A DNA stretch of 64,000 bases from Kitasatospora acidiphila (GTDB lineage: Bacteria > Actinomycetota > Actinomycetes > Streptomycetales > Streptomycetaceae): assembly GCF_006636205.1 (NCBI RefSeq), contig NZ_VIGB01000002.1, positions 19,147 through 83,146 on the forward strand. The letters are read 5' to 3'. This document shows, piece after piece, positions 43,151 to 53,216 of this stretch. Every line of letters starts with the position of its first letter. Position 1 is the stretch's first letter. The translations under genes and the position numbers were made by a program. Under the pieces are notes generated by a model. The model was not told the DNA's origin. It worked only from the letters and a program-made list of their open reading frames with translations, and did no database searches.

Positions 43151-44917
43151 TCAGCGGTCCTGCCTGACGGCCTGCCGGGGGCGAACGCATCCCGACGTCC
43201 CGGCAACGGTGCCGTCCCCGGAACCGTCGCGGTCGAGTTCGACGACGCAGGAAGTCCCAATGACCTTCCCGTTCTCGTCCAGCGCCCTCACCTGGAAGTA
43301 AGGTCCTCGGCTGTCCGTCGAAACCGCCGTTTCGAATCCGGACCGGTCGGCGCGCTCGACGACCACCGACAGGGCATCCGGGCGCCTTCCGGCGAGCACT
43401 TGCCACGCTCTCGTCAGCGTCGAGCCGTTCCACGAGGCGTAGACCGTGTTCTTGCCCGGCCGGCCCCGCACGGCCGCACTCGGGGGGTACCAGGGCTTTC
43501 CGACCCACTCGTCGCGAAACGCTCGGTACGAGATGTTGGAGCCGGGCATCTTCGCGTCGTAGAGCAGATTCCGCAGACCGTCGCCCTCGGTGTTTCCCGC
43601 GCCCGCGTACTCGGAGTAGTACTGATTCTGGCCCCAGCCGATGAACTCATCTCCGTTGGAGAGCGCCTGGGCGTTCCCCTGACTCTGCGAGTACAGGGTC
43701 GGCTGATGGTAGTAGGTCCTCACGGCGGTCGCCTTGTGGCTCTGGAAATCGAGGCTGAGAACCAGTCCGTGTGACTGCTGTTCAGCTGGGGTGTCCGTGT
43801 TGCAGCAGCCGTCGTCGAACATGCTGATCAGGTTCCCCGGCCGGAACCTGGCATCGTGCTGCCAGTAGAAGTCCGCGTTCTGGCCGAGGGTGAAGTCACT
43901 CTTCTTGCCACCGAGTTGCCACACCGTCTGCCCGCTGGCCCTGGAGATGTCGTAGATCGCCCACATGTTCCGAGCCGAGATCAACAGCTGACCGTCGGGA
44001 CCCTCGTCGATCGAGTTCATGTGGAAGGCGTCCCACACACCGCCGGACGAGGACGCGTCGGAGGCCGGCACCTCGGAATCAGCGGGATTCACGTGCTCCA
44101 GCATGTCCCACGAGTAGACGAGCCTCCCCGTGGCGAGGTCGACCTCCTGGACTTCGCTGTCCTCGATGGCGCCGTCCTCCGCACCCCCGTAGGGGCGCAG
44201 GTCCATGGGAACCGCTTTGGAAGCGATGAACAGTGCGGTTCCCCTGGCGGTCAGAAGGAACTCGTGCTCGTCGGCGTTGAAGCCGTGCCGGGCCAGAACG
44301 GTCCTGAGCAGACGGTAGTGGCTGTCGTAGATGTAGTAGCACCCGCCCGGTTCGGGCGACCCGGCCGGCAGGTTGGTGTACGTCGGCGGAATGGCGATGG
44401 TTCCCTGCCACCAGGTCAGTACCGGCTCTGCCGTTCCGGTCCGGGTGTCGTGATAGGTCTGGACTTTGAAGTCGGCGTTCTGGAGGTGCGAGGAGGAGAG
44501 CGGACGGAACCAGACCGGGTCACCGGAGTTCGCGACCATCAGCGCTCCGGTCTGACCGACCGTCTGGCCCACGCTGTACGGTCCCAGGAAGATCTGACCG
44601 GGAGCGGTACCCGGCTCTTGGGTGGTCACCGCAACCCGCATGGGGTGAAGCTTCGGCGCCGAGACGAAGTTCCACACGTCGCTTCCTGACGCGCTGGCCG
44701 TCGACGTGTTCGAGCCGCTCGACGTGCCGGAACCTCCGGCTGCAGGTGCGGGTTGAGTCGCGCACAGGCGGCGCCCGCCCCGCTCCGCATCCGCATCCGC
44801 ATCCGCGACGGAGGTCGCGCAGCTCGTGGCCACGATGCCCACGACGAGCGCGCAGCTGATCACGGCACGGCCCACTGTTCTTCCTGCGCCACGCGCCCAC
44901 GGCGCTAGCTCTGCCAT
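43151..44917 (-). CDS. Arylsulfotransferase (ASST)-like secreted protein
   Basis: A 588-aa protein. ATG 44917 (AGGAAG upstream) begins MAELAPWARGAGRTVGRAV, followed by a hydrophobic signal ISCALVVGIVATSCATSVADA; the lipobox is weak (ATSC). The body has beta-propeller features of the ASST family: GALMVANSGDPVWFRPL, YYIYDSHYRLLRTVLARHGFNADEHEFLLT, EVDLATGRLVYSWDM, DAFHMNSIDEGPDGQLLISARNMWAIYDI and FYWQHDARFRPGNLISMFDDG. The paired His-containing motifs fit the family. Exported enzyme or scaffold; sulfotransferase activity is not proven by sequence. Divergent from the first multicopper oxidase. Confidence 0.82.
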   Translation of the reverse strand: MAELAPWARGAGRTVGRAVISCALVVGIVATSCATSVADADADAERGGRRLCATQPAPAAGGSGTSSGSNTSTASASGSDVWNFVSAPKLHPMRVAVTTQEPGTAPGQIFLGPYSVGQTVGQTGALMVANSGDPVWFRPLSSSHLQNADFKVQTYHDTRTGTAEPVLTWWQGTIAIPPTYTNLPAGSPEPGGCYYIYDSHYRLLRTVLARHGFNADEHEFLLTARGTALFIASKAVPMDLRPYGGAEDGAIEDSEVQEVDLATGRLVYSWDMLEHVNPADSEVPASDASSSGGVWDAFHMNSIDEGPDGQLLISARNMWAIYDISRASGQTVWQLGGKKSDFTLGQNADFYWQHDARFRPGNLISMFDDGCCNTDTPAEQQSHGLVLSLDFQSHKATAVRTYYHQPTLYSQSQGNAQALSNGDEFIGWGQNQYYSEYAGAGNTEGDGLRNLLYDAKMPGSNISYRAFRDEWVGKPWYPPSAAVRGRPGKNTVYASWNGSTLTRAWQVLAGRRPDALSVVVERADRSGFETAVSTDSRGPYFQVRALDENGKVIGTSCVVELDRDGSGDGTVAGTSGCVRPRQAVRQDR

Positions 44918-45700
44918 CGACTTCCTCCCTATGCAGCCCGGATGCCCCGGTTCGGTCAACGGCCTCGCACCAAATCCGCCTGAACCGCTTTCAGCTCACT
45001 TTGTCACCAGACGGACTTGCCTGATTTTTCGGACACGCTGGTCCTCGTCATGAGTTAGGAGTACTTTGCCGGCTTGCCCTGGTCCCGGTACCTCGTGACA
45101 GCCCGCCGGTCCATGTCGGTGGCTCCTGGGCGCCTCGCAGCGGGTGCTGGCAGCGGGCCTACTACGGCGCGAACTACGACCGCTCGGTCCGTGCGAAGCG
45201 GACGTACGAAGTCAGCCGGGTCGCGGCGAGATGGCCGCAGTCCCATCTCGACGCGCCCTGAGAGACCAACATGTCACGAATTTTGGTGATTTGATGCTTT
45301 TGTGATTACCCGGTGATCGCCGATGGTGCCGTCAGGTGCGGCGTCGTTCCTTCGCTCCGATCAGGAAGGCGGCGGGTCTCGCTACGAGGTGAGGCGCCTT
45401 CATGATGGCCAATGATGCTTGCCGGCTCGCCGTTCCCTGTGGGGACACGGCACGTAGACGCCGAGCGTGGCTCTTGCCCGGTCCGCTGATGGTTCCTCAC
45501 CGGACCGCCAAGTCCATCGAGTGCGACGGGTGGGACGGGTGGGACGCGAGGGATGAGTGGGAGGTGCGCTGCGACCACCACGAGCACTGGTAGACCGATC
45601 GAGCCCAGGGCGGCACGGGCGAGCCAAGCTGTCGCAGTTGCGACTCCGGCTTCCGAGCAATGGGCACTGCGGCCATGGAGAGTGGCTGGAAGGGATGGCA
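44918..45700. other. Divergent intergenic region
   Basis: About 0.78 kb between the ASST-like gene and the multicopper oxidase. Short GC-rich repeats (GGGTGGGAC-type near 45530-45560) and several shadow frames. No gene supported; promoters for both genes presumably lie here. Confidence 0.4.
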
Positions 45701-47923
45701 ATGAAACCTACGCTGGCTTTTCACAGCAGATGGGTGCGTATGCGCACCATTGGAATCGGTCTACTGGTGACCGTGGCGAGTCTCGCAGCGACCACTCCCG
45801 AGGCGCTCGGAGCAGTACGCGAGATCTCGCAGACGCCCCTGCCGGGAGATTGCGTTCCCCGGTTCGCCACCGCCTTGCCGGTCTTCGGCCCGGCGGGTTC
45901 GACACCCCGAGTCGATGCGGCGCGCCACAGGGACCTCACCGTCACGATGGCGGAAACCGATCAGGCGGTGCTCCCGCAAGGTCGGCATGACACGTGCGGC
46001 CTCGGCGTGACGTTCGGCAAGACCCGGGTATGGGCATACGAAACCTCGGACACCGTCAGCAAGCAGGTCCTGGGGCCGGCGAACTGGCCCGCGGTGACGA
46101 TCGATGCGAAGGGGGGCGTTCCGACGCGGGTCACCTATGCGAACAAGCTGCCGAGTTTCGATCCTTCCCATCCGTATGGCCCCGGGCTGGTGCAGGACCT
46201 CGTGAAGGTGGATCAGACCGTCCACTGGGCCAACCCCCTGGGAACGCCGGGCGCGGGACACCCCATGGACTGCAGTGCATCGGAGAACGCGAACAACCCG
46301 GTCTGCCAGCGCTACACCGGACCGCAGCCCGCCGTGCCACACCTGCACGGCGCCGAGATCAGCGCCTGCTACGACGGCGGCCCCGACGCGTGGTTCACCC
46401 CGGACGGCAGGAAGGGACCTCAGTACTGTTCGGACGGCGATCCTCGTCCGGGCACCGCCGTCTACACCTATCAGAACTCCCAGGAGCCCGGGACGCTGTG
46501 GTTCCACGACCACACTCTCGGCGCGACCCGCAACAACGTCTACGGCGGGCTGGCGGGCTTCTACCTCCTCAGGCAGCCGAGCGAGGAACCCAAGGGCCTG
46601 CCGAGCGGTCCCTATGAGATCGAGATGGCCCTGCAGGACCGTGTCTTCGACACCCACAGTCAACTGCTCACCATTCCGCCGTCCAATCCGCATTACCATC
46701 CCTACTGGGGTGTCCGTGAGTTCGGAGACGTGGCGACCGTGAACGGGGCGGCCTGGCCGTACCTCGACGTGCAGCCCAGGCGGTACCGCTTCCGCCTCCT
46801 CAACGGTGCCAACGGGAGGCGCTTCTCCCTGCACTTCGGCGGCGCTCCCGTCTACCAGATCGGCGCGGACGACGCTTACTTCGACCGGCCCGTTCGGGTC
46901 AACGACACGGCGTGCGCGGGAGGCGCCTCCACAACCGAGTGCAGCGACGTGGACTTCATGCCCGGCGAGCGCGCCGACATCATCGTCGACTTCACGAAGC
47001 TGGCGGGGAAGACGATCACGGTGACCAACGACGGCTCGCTCGACACCTCACTGCCGAACATCATGCAGTTCCGGGTCGGCGAACAACTGAACGGCCCCGA
47101 CAGCAGTTGCGATCCCGCTCGGCCCGACCGGGACAGGGGGATTTGCTCCCGCCCGACACCGGTGGTCCGCCTGGCCGGGCCGGACGGCAGGCCGCGCGTC
47201 AAGGTCGACAAGGCCAGGCAGTTCGTCCTCAACGAGCTCAACACCTCGAGCACGGAGCCGGAAGGGGGGAACATCGAGGAGTATCTCAACAACACCCCCT
47301 ACGACGGGCTGGAGTCACCCGGCATCAGGAAGGAGTTCCCCAAGGACGGCATCAGCGAGCTGCCGGTCGTGGGATCGACCGAGCTGTGGCAGTTCATCAA
47401 CGCCGAGGATCCGGCGCAGGCCTACCACCCCATCCACACCCACCTGGTCCAGTTCCAGATCGTCAGCCGTCAGAACATCGACTACACGAAGTACGAGAAG
47501 GCGTGGAGCGCGGGCTACCCGACGTCCTGCAAGCCCTCCGGTGTCGACTTCTGTCCAGGGTTCGGGCCGCCGAACCCGTACCGAATTCCCAATGACGACA
47601 GAGCGGTCGGTGGGAATCCGGCGGTCAGTCCGTTCCTCGACGGCGCACCACAACCGCCGGATCCGGGGGAGACGGGGTGGAAGGACACGGTCAGGTCGTT
47701 CCCCCACGAGGTGCTCACCGTCCTGGTGCGCTTCGCTCCGACCGGTGTCCCACTCCACCGATCGAAGCCCGGACGCAATTTGTTCCCCTTCGATCCGACC
47801 GTGGGCCAGTACGTCTGGCACTGCCACGTCCTCGGTCACGAGGACAACGAGATGATGCGACCGTATCGAGTGGTCAACGGTCGGCATCATGACCACGATT
47901 GGGAAGAACGACTGCGGCGGTAG
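45701..47923 (+). CDS. Secreted multicopper oxidase (long, bilirubin-oxidase/phenoxazinone-synthase-like)
   Basis: A 740-aa protein. ATG 45701 is preceded by GGAAGG at good spacing, and a signal peptide follows (WVRMRTIGIGLLVTVASLAATTPEALG). All four copper motifs are intact: HLHG (His214/216), FHDH (269/271), HPIHTH (near 576) and HCHVLGHEDNEMM (707-719), giving T1 and trinuclear sites. The length and insertions (for example YDGGPDAWFTPDG and NNPVCQRY) suit the CotA/phenoxazinone-synthase group rather than small laccases. Exported oxidase of phenolic or metal substrates. Confidence 0.9.
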   Translation: MKPTLAFHSRWVRMRTIGIGLLVTVASLAATTPEALGAVREISQTPLPGDCVPRFATALPVFGPAGSTPRVDAARHRDLTVTMAETDQAVLPQGRHDTCGLGVTFGKTRVWAYETSDTVSKQVLGPANWPAVTIDAKGGVPTRVTYANKLPSFDPSHPYGPGLVQDLVKVDQTVHWANPLGTPGAGHPMDCSASENANNPVCQRYTGPQPAVPHLHGAEISACYDGGPDAWFTPDGRKGPQYCSDGDPRPGTAVYTYQNSQEPGTLWFHDHTLGATRNNVYGGLAGFYLLRQPSEEPKGLPSGPYEIEMALQDRVFDTHSQLLTIPPSNPHYHPYWGVREFGDVATVNGAAWPYLDVQPRRYRFRLLNGANGRRFSLHFGGAPVYQIGADDAYFDRPVRVNDTACAGGASTTECSDVDFMPGERADIIVDFTKLAGKTITVTNDGSLDTSLPNIMQFRVGEQLNGPDSSCDPARPDRDRGICSRPTPVVRLAGPDGRPRVKVDKARQFVLNELNTSSTEPEGGNIEEYLNNTPYDGLESPGIRKEFPKDGISELPVVGSTELWQFINAEDPAQAYHPIHTHLVQFQIVSRQNIDYTKYEKAWSAGYPTSCKPSGVDFCPGFGPPNPYRIPNDDRAVGGNPAVSPFLDGAPQPPDPGETGWKDTVRSFPHEVLTVLVRFAPTGVPLHRSKPGRNLFPFDPTVGQYVWHCHVLGHEDNEMMRPYRVVNGRHHDHDWEERLRR

Positions 47924-47954
47924 GCCGGGTTGCGCTGGGGAGCCGATTCGAGGA

Positions 47955-47983
47955 GCTGGGGATCGACTTCGTCGGTCCCCAGC
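47955..47983 (+). terminator. Hairpin after multicopper oxidase 1
   Basis: GCTGGGGA (47955-47962) and TCCCCAGC (47976-47983) form an 8-bp stem 32 bp after the stop codon. The following 47984-48219 has no supported gene. Confidence 0.55.
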
Positions 47984-48219
47984 GAGCGTCCGTGGTCTGA
48001 GTCGCGGTAACCCAGGCCTCGCGTAGCACCCAGCCGGGCGAAGACGTCGCCGGCCGGGTTCCAGGGATTGTTCGGGGTTCGGATCATGTGGCTGAGCTTC
48101 CTCACCTCAATGTCCCCGCGGAAGCGTTTCGGGTCGAGCGCGCTCGGCCGTTCGGGTGAGAAGTGGGCGTTCTGGTAGCCGCATTCTGTGTCCGAATGAG
48201 TTACTCGTTGCGATTACAC

Positions 48220-48320
48220 CCGGTGGGCCGCCCATCCCTTGGCCGGGGGCATCGGACCGCTGGGAGACATGTGCTTCCGGTCCGGCTGCTGTTGGGCGCC
48301 CCCGGCGAAGAGAATCAGCG
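48220..48320 (+). promoter_or_regulatory. Conserved leader element, copy 4
   Basis: CCGGTGGGCCGCCCATCCC (48220-48238), TTGGCCGGGGGCAT, a middle with GGGAGACATG and TTCCGGT, then GGGCGCCCCCGG (48294-48305) and CGAAGAGAATCAGCG. Seventy nt upstream of the decayed propeller/TIG gene. Highly similar to copy 2 over the whole 100 nt, while the gene downstream has lost most of its sequence. Confidence 0.65.
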
Positions 48321-48389
48321 TCATGTCGGCTGTCGTGAATGCGATGGTCTTCGGTCGTCGACGGTCCCGGGTCTGACCGGAGGGGACTC

Positions 48390-49081
48390 ATGACGACAGC
48401 GACTGACCACGCTCGCCCGACACCGGTGCCGGCGGCCAAGGACCCTACCGTGCCGCTCGGGGCAGGGCCCATCGGCGACTCGATCAGACCAGGTGGATGC
48501 CCCGCGCGCGTCGCGTACAACGGTGACGGCACGGTGTGTGTGATCGACACCGTGGTCGGCGCTCTTCCGGTCGGCATCGCCCCGAGCAGGGTCGCGGTCA
48601 GGTCAGTCCCACCGGGCCGTCGTCCTCCATGAGCGACGACAGCGCGAACGCGGTGAGCGTCATGACGAGCCTGCGGTCCGTCAGCACGAACCAGGGGCCC
48701 ACCAGGGGCGGCACCGTCGTCGCCGGGGTCAACCTGGCCGGCGCCATCGCCGTGCGCTTCGGCTCCCGGCCGCCCGTCGTCATCGACAGCACCCGCAATC
48801 AGGTCACCGGCATCAGCCCAGCGGGCGCGGGGACCGCCGCCCCCCGTCTCGGGGCCGGCCTGCGGCGGCCCACCCGCCACGATCACGGGTACGGGCCCGG
48901 CCACTTCTCCCACTTCGCTCCGGGCGGGGCCGCCGCGCGGTTCACCGTCGTCTCGGCCACCATTCCCGCCTTCACCGCGCCTGCCCTGACCCCGGGCCCT
49001 GTGGACCCGGCGGTCACCACCGACACCGGCACCATCACCCTCCCTGGCGCCTACACCTGCCTGGCCGTACCCGCCGCGTAG
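48390..49081 (+). pseudogene. Decayed YVTN-propeller/TIG protein (cluster 4)
   Basis: Starts MTTATDHARPTPVPAAKDPT (GGAGGGG upstream), then VPLGAGPIGDSIRPGG and GDGTVCVIDTVV. These match the first blade of the 20.5-kb propeller (EDPTVRVGAGPIGIAVTPNG...STVSVIDT). After a frame change near 48600 come remnants of the last blade (SANAVSVM) and one TIG domain (SVSTNQGPTRGGTVVAGVNLAGAIAVRFGSRPP). Most blades are deleted, and the second TIG domain is distorted, ending LTPGPVDPAVTTDTGTITLPG. Non-functional descendant of a cluster-2-type gene. Confidence 0.7.
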
Positions 49082-49275
49082 ACGGCAGCCCGGCGAGCGC
49101 CCATCGACCTGCTCACCTACTCGGCAACCACCGGCCGGACGCCCGAGCAGGTGCGACAAGACCACACCCGAGGACTCAGGCCGCGACGGGCCTGAGCCAA
49201 GCACGCCCCAAACCCGTTCCCGGACACGCCGCACGCGGGTCCCGTGAACGATCCCCTCAACACCAAGGAGCAGCA

Positions 49276-50157
49276 ATGAACCACGGCAAGCTGGCGATCC
49301 GCACGTTGAGCGCCCTCGGAGCGGCCGCCCTCATCGTCACCGGCGTGGCCGCCACCCCGGCGGTCGCGCACACGTTCGTCCCGTGCAGTTCCAGCGCGCT
49401 GGCGACCGCGATCACCAACGCGAACACCTCCGGCGGCACGCTCACCCTGACCCCGGGCTGTATCTACACCCTGACCACCGCGTTGCCGTCCATCCAGAAC
49501 ACGATCACCATCGAGGGCGACGGCGCCACCATCACCCGCGACGTGTCGGCCCCCGCCTTCCGCATCCTCACGGTCGCCGCGACTGGAAGCCTGGACCTCC
49601 GCGACGCCATCATCACCAACGGTGACGCGGCCGGGGACTTCGGAGGCGGTATCCGCAACGACGGCGTCCTCAAAGTCAGGCAGAGCATCATCCGCGACAA
49701 CAACGCCGACTTCTCGGGTGGAATCGGCGGCAACACCGGGTCCACCACGCACGTCTACCGGAGCCTCATCAGCGGCAACACCGCGCTCCACGACGGTGGC
49801 GGCCTGGCCAACGACGGCGATATGACCATCGCCGAGACCACCGTCGTCAACAACACGGCGCTCGAGATGGGCGGTGGAGTGGCCAACGACGCGACGCTAA
49901 ACGTCCTGCGAAGCACCGTCGTCGACAACGCGGCCTCCGGACCCACGGGTGTGGGCGCTGGAGTCGCCAACTTCGGCGGTGCCGGCGCCACCACCACGCT
50001 CACCCGGAGCAAGGTCGTCAGCAACACCGCGACCAACGCCCCCGGCGGTGTCTTCAACGACAGCGGCAGCGTCACGCTCGACTTCACCGCCGTGCTCGCC
50101 AACAACCCCACCAACTGCTTCGGCAGCCCCACCGCGGTTCCCGGCTGCGTGGGCTGA
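49276..50157 (+). CDS. Secreted right-handed beta-helix protein (cluster 4, intact)
   Basis: A 293-aa protein starting MNHGKLAIRTLSALGAAALI behind AAGGAG, with signal peptidase site near TPAVAHT. It carries FVPCSSSALATAITNANTSGG, EGDGATITRDVSAPAFRILTV and successive rungs such as GGGIRNDGVLKVRQSIIRDN, GGIGGNTGSTTHVYRS, GGGLANDGDMTIAETTVVNN and GGVFNDSGSVTLDFTAV, ending at FGSPTAVPGCVG. A Cys pair (near the N- and C-termini) may form a disulfide. This is the full-length version of the frameshifted 17.9-kb gene. Extracellular; no catalytic residues of polysaccharide lyases are recognised. Confidence 0.85.
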   Translation: MNHGKLAIRTLSALGAAALIVTGVAATPAVAHTFVPCSSSALATAITNANTSGGTLTLTPGCIYTLTTALPSIQNTITIEGDGATITRDVSAPAFRILTVAATGSLDLRDAIITNGDAAGDFGGGIRNDGVLKVRQSIIRDNNADFSGGIGGNTGSTTHVYRSLISGNTALHDGGGLANDGDMTIAETTVVNNTALEMGGGVANDATLNVLRSTVVDNAASGPTGVGAGVANFGGAGATTTLTRSKVVSNTATNAPGGVFNDSGSVTLDFTAVLANNPTNCFGSPTAVPGCVG

Positions 50158-50191
50158 CCTGAGCCTCCGCCGCGGCAGGCTTCCACACCTC

Positions 50192-50218
50192 GACGGCGGC
50201 CAGGTCCTGGCCGCCGTC
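50192..50218 (+). terminator. Terminator hairpin after the beta-helix gene
   Basis: GACGGCGGCCAGG and CCTGGCCGCCGTC are exact complements separated by one base, 35 bp after the stop. The rest of the gap to 50683 contains only protein-like debris (for example DLIEDRRRTRILLECDDWAG) with no start. Confidence 0.65.
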
Positions 50219-50683
50219 ACGGGGGGCGGTGTGGCCGCCAGCGGTCCCTAGTGCGGCCTGCGGCCCGGGAAAGCCCGCCGACCTGATCGAAGACCGCCGC
50301 CGCACCCGGATCCTCCTCGAGTGCGATGACTGGGCCGGTGCCGAGTACGGGGAGAACGACCGGGAGATCCCGGGACCGTTCCCGGACCCGGCCGAGAAGT
50401 GCGTCCGGGGCGAGGCCGGGAGTGTGTCGACCCGTCGGTCGAGTCCCGTCGGCGGCTCGGCGAGTTCGGGCAGGCCGCCGGCGCCCGGTTCGCATGGGCC
50501 GCCGACGGTCCGGTCGACGCGGCCGACCAGGCCCACACCCAGGTCGACGCGTACACCGGGGACATATCCGTGGCGTGGCTGCTCTCACGAGCTGACGGGA
50601 GAACAAGCCGTTTCCTCGGCCGACGCTCGATGGATGCCGCGCCATGTGGAACCTCGTGTCGTACGACATGAAACGGAGCACCG

Positions 50684-52279
50684 ATGTCCGACGACCCCGG
50701 GAGAACGCCCCGCCCCGAATGTCTCCTGCCACCACGAAGACGCCTGATCCGCGCGCTGACGGCGGTGATCCTGCTGATGTCGGCGACCTTTTGCACCGGG
50801 ACCGTCGCGGTATCGACAGCGGCGGCCGACTCGCCGCCGTCCACCGCCGCCCAGGAAAAGGGGATGACGGCTGGAGCGCCCTTCCGCGACCCCGCCGACG
50901 CCGAAACCCACCAGGATCTGACCATCACCCTGGACGCGGCCTCGACGCGGTTCGACCTGTCCGGACGCAAGGTGTGGGGCCAGTCGTACAACGGCGCGTT
51001 CGTCGCTCCCACCATCCGCGTGACACCCGGTTCGATCGTCGCCGTCCATCTGGTCAACCACCTGCCGGTCGCCACCAACCTGCACTTCCACGGCCTGCAC
51101 GTCTCACCGTCGGACCACTCGGACAACCCCTTCCTCTGCGTGTCCCCGGGCAGCTCCACCACCTACTCGCTGGCCATCCCGGCCGAGCATCCACTCGGCA
51201 CGTACTGGTACCACAGCCACGCCATGGGCACCGCCTGTCCGCCGTCCGGCTCACCGGCCGCGCAGGACACGGTTGCCTCGAACTTCGTCCCGGGCGACGT
51301 GGAGAACCAGATCTTCGCGGGTCTGTCCGGTGCGCTGATCGTCGGTGACGACCGCACACTGCTCCCCCCGGGGTTGCGTCACATCTGTGCACACACCTTC
51401 GTGCTGAAAGACGCGCAGATCGACGCCACCGGTCACATCGTCCAGAACACCGCCACCACGTCGATCAACTCGAACGACCCGACGGTGCGGCTGGTCAACG
51501 GACAGCTGCGACCGGTCCTGTCCATGAGGCCGGGGCAGACACAGCTGTGGCGCCTCGTCAACGCGGGAGCCGACATCATCTACCAGCTGCAGCTGGACGG
51601 CCATCACTTCACCGTCATCGGCGAGGACGGCACTCCCGTAGCGCGGACGACCACCGCCGACACGCTCCTGCTGCCCCCGGGCAAGCGCTACGACGTGCTC
51701 GTCACCGCGGACGGTCGCCCGCGCGAAACGGTCCTGCGCACCACCGCGTACAGCAACGGCCCGCAGGGGGACTCCTACCCCGATGTGGCCCTGGCCGACA
51801 TCGCGGTGACCGGACACCCCGTGGACCGGCTGCCCACCGTCTCCGGCGCCATGCCCACCGCTCCGAGGGACCTCTCCACCGCGCCGATCGCCCGGCATCG
51901 CTCCCTGGACCTGTCCGAGAACGCCGCGGGGACCGTCTTCTACATCAACGGCGCACAGTTCTCGATGGACAGCTCCGTCTTCGACACACCCGCCCGCCTC
52001 GGCACCGTCGAGGAGTGGACCGTCCGCAATCTCAGCGGCGAGGACCACCCCTTCCACCTGCACACCAACCACTTCCAGGTGACGTCGGTAAACGACGTGC
52101 CCCAGCCCTACACCGATCAGCAGGACATCGTCATGGTGCCGCACATCGTGAACGGCGTGCCCGGACAGGTGGTGCTGCGAGTGCCCTTTGCCGACTACAC
52201 CGGCAGATGGCTGTTCCACTGCCACATCGCGGCCCATGAGGACAACGGCATGATGAGCTTTATCAACGTCGTCTCCTGA
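50684..52279 (+). CDS. Secreted multicopper oxidase (laccase-like)
   Basis: A 531-aa protein with CGGAG upstream. A long n-region (MSDDPGRTPRPECLLPPRRR) precedes the signal helix LIRALTAVILLMSATFCTGTVAVSTAAA. Copper ligands: HFHGLH (His134/136), YHSHAMG (177/179), HPFHLHTNHF (from 455) and HCHIAAHEDNGMM (512-524). Three cupredoxin domains of normal length. Only moderately similar to the first oxidase, so not a recent duplicate. It lies in the same direction after the beta-helix gene, suggesting that oxidases and surface proteins were acquired together. Confidence 0.9.
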   Translation: MSDDPGRTPRPECLLPPRRRLIRALTAVILLMSATFCTGTVAVSTAAADSPPSTAAQEKGMTAGAPFRDPADAETHQDLTITLDAASTRFDLSGRKVWGQSYNGAFVAPTIRVTPGSIVAVHLVNHLPVATNLHFHGLHVSPSDHSDNPFLCVSPGSSTTYSLAIPAEHPLGTYWYHSHAMGTACPPSGSPAAQDTVASNFVPGDVENQIFAGLSGALIVGDDRTLLPPGLRHICAHTFVLKDAQIDATGHIVQNTATTSINSNDPTVRLVNGQLRPVLSMRPGQTQLWRLVNAGADIIYQLQLDGHHFTVIGEDGTPVARTTTADTLLLPPGKRYDVLVTADGRPRETVLRTTAYSNGPQGDSYPDVALADIAVTGHPVDRLPTVSGAMPTAPRDLSTAPIARHRSLDLSENAAGTVFYINGAQFSMDSSVFDTPARLGTVEEWTVRNLSGEDHPFHLHTNHFQVTSVNDVPQPYTDQQDIVMVPHIVNGVPGQVVLRVPFADYTGRWLFHCHIAAHEDNGMMSFINVVS

Positions 52280-52399
52280 GCAGGGCCGGTGGCCGGTGGC
52301 GCGCGAGAGAGCATGCCTCGCGGCGGCCAACCCGAGGCCCGGGGCGGAGAGCCGGCTCCGGCCCACCACCCCCCATCGACAGACTGCGGGCTCGGCACC

Positions 52400-52612
52400 G
52401 CACCCGCCCTGCAGGTGCTTGGCCGCCCAGAATCGCCACTCGGTGACCAGCAGGGGCCGGACGTTGGCCGGGCGGCCGAGCCCTCGGCGCGCCGCCGGCG
52501 AAAGCGGGCCCGGATCTTCTCGATGCTGCTGTCCGGGGCGGGCAGTTGCCGCAGCTGTTCGGCGGTGGCGATGCGGTCCTGGAACACGGAAACGAGCAGG
52601 TCCAGGTGGTCT
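52400..52612 (-). pseudogene. Remnant of a replication-relaxation-type protein
   Basis: Minus-strand frame DHLDLLVSVFQDRIATAEQL followed by RQLPAPDSSIEKIRARFRRRRAEG matches the N-terminal winged helix of plasmid replication-relaxation proteins. A frame change then gives LGRPANVRPLLVTEWRFWAAKHLQGG before homology is lost. No start codon in good context. Confidence 0.5.
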
Positions 52613-53054
52613 CCGCCTTCCGCGTCTCGCCATCCGGCCCTGCGCCGGTCCTCGCCCTCGTCCTGGTGCTGCCGTTCTCGTTGTTACCGGGGCTCTTCTT
52701 CTCGGCTCGGTGCAGAACCCGGGTGCTCCGCGCGGCCGCCGAACCACGGGAAGCGCTGGACGAACGGGCCGTCCAGCTGGTCGCGGTAGGTGTCGGCATG
52801 GACGGTGATCAGCAGCTGGCGCTGGCCCTCGGACGGGCACCTTGCTGGTAGCGGCGCAGCTCTATCGTCACGGGCGGGTCGTCCCTTCGGTGGCGCGTAT
52901 GGGCGGCCGGCGGGACGACGGGGCGGGCGCGATGGTGATGCTGCGGCGAAGCATGGGGCCTCGGTGGGACGAGGCGCGCAGCGCCCGGGAGAGTGAAGCC
53001 GGGCTCTTCGCTCGTACAGCCGAATACTGCCTCCAACGCGGCCCTGGTCCTCTG

Positions 53055-53216
53055 CTACGGCCAACGGGTGGCCCCGGTCAGCAGGTTGTAGACCGTGCGC
53101 TCGGAGTGTGCGCCCAGCGTGCCGGTGGTCCGGGCGACGTGATCGTTCATCAGCCGCACCAGCTCGCCTTGGCGCAGCCCTCGTTCAGCCATCCGCTGCT
53201 GGAGACGGACATTCAC
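53055..53216 (-). CDS. Short XRE-type HTH protein or fragment
   Basis: A 53-aa frame from GTG 53216: VNVRLQQRMAERGLRQGELV, then RLMNDHVARTTGTLGAHSERTVYNLLTGATRWP. It is the DNA-binding part of an XRE regulator ending at TRWP, where longer family members continue. Too short for the usual ORF list. Either a minimal regulator or a truncated gene. Confidence 0.45.
   Translation of the reverse strand: MNVRLQQRMAERGLRQGELVRLMNDHVARTTGTLGAHSERTVYNLLTGATRWP

Noticed and set aside
45055..45246. Short minus-strand frame in the divergent region before the first multicopper oxidase
   Set aside because: No ribosome site, arginine/proline-rich product, no resemblance to a family.
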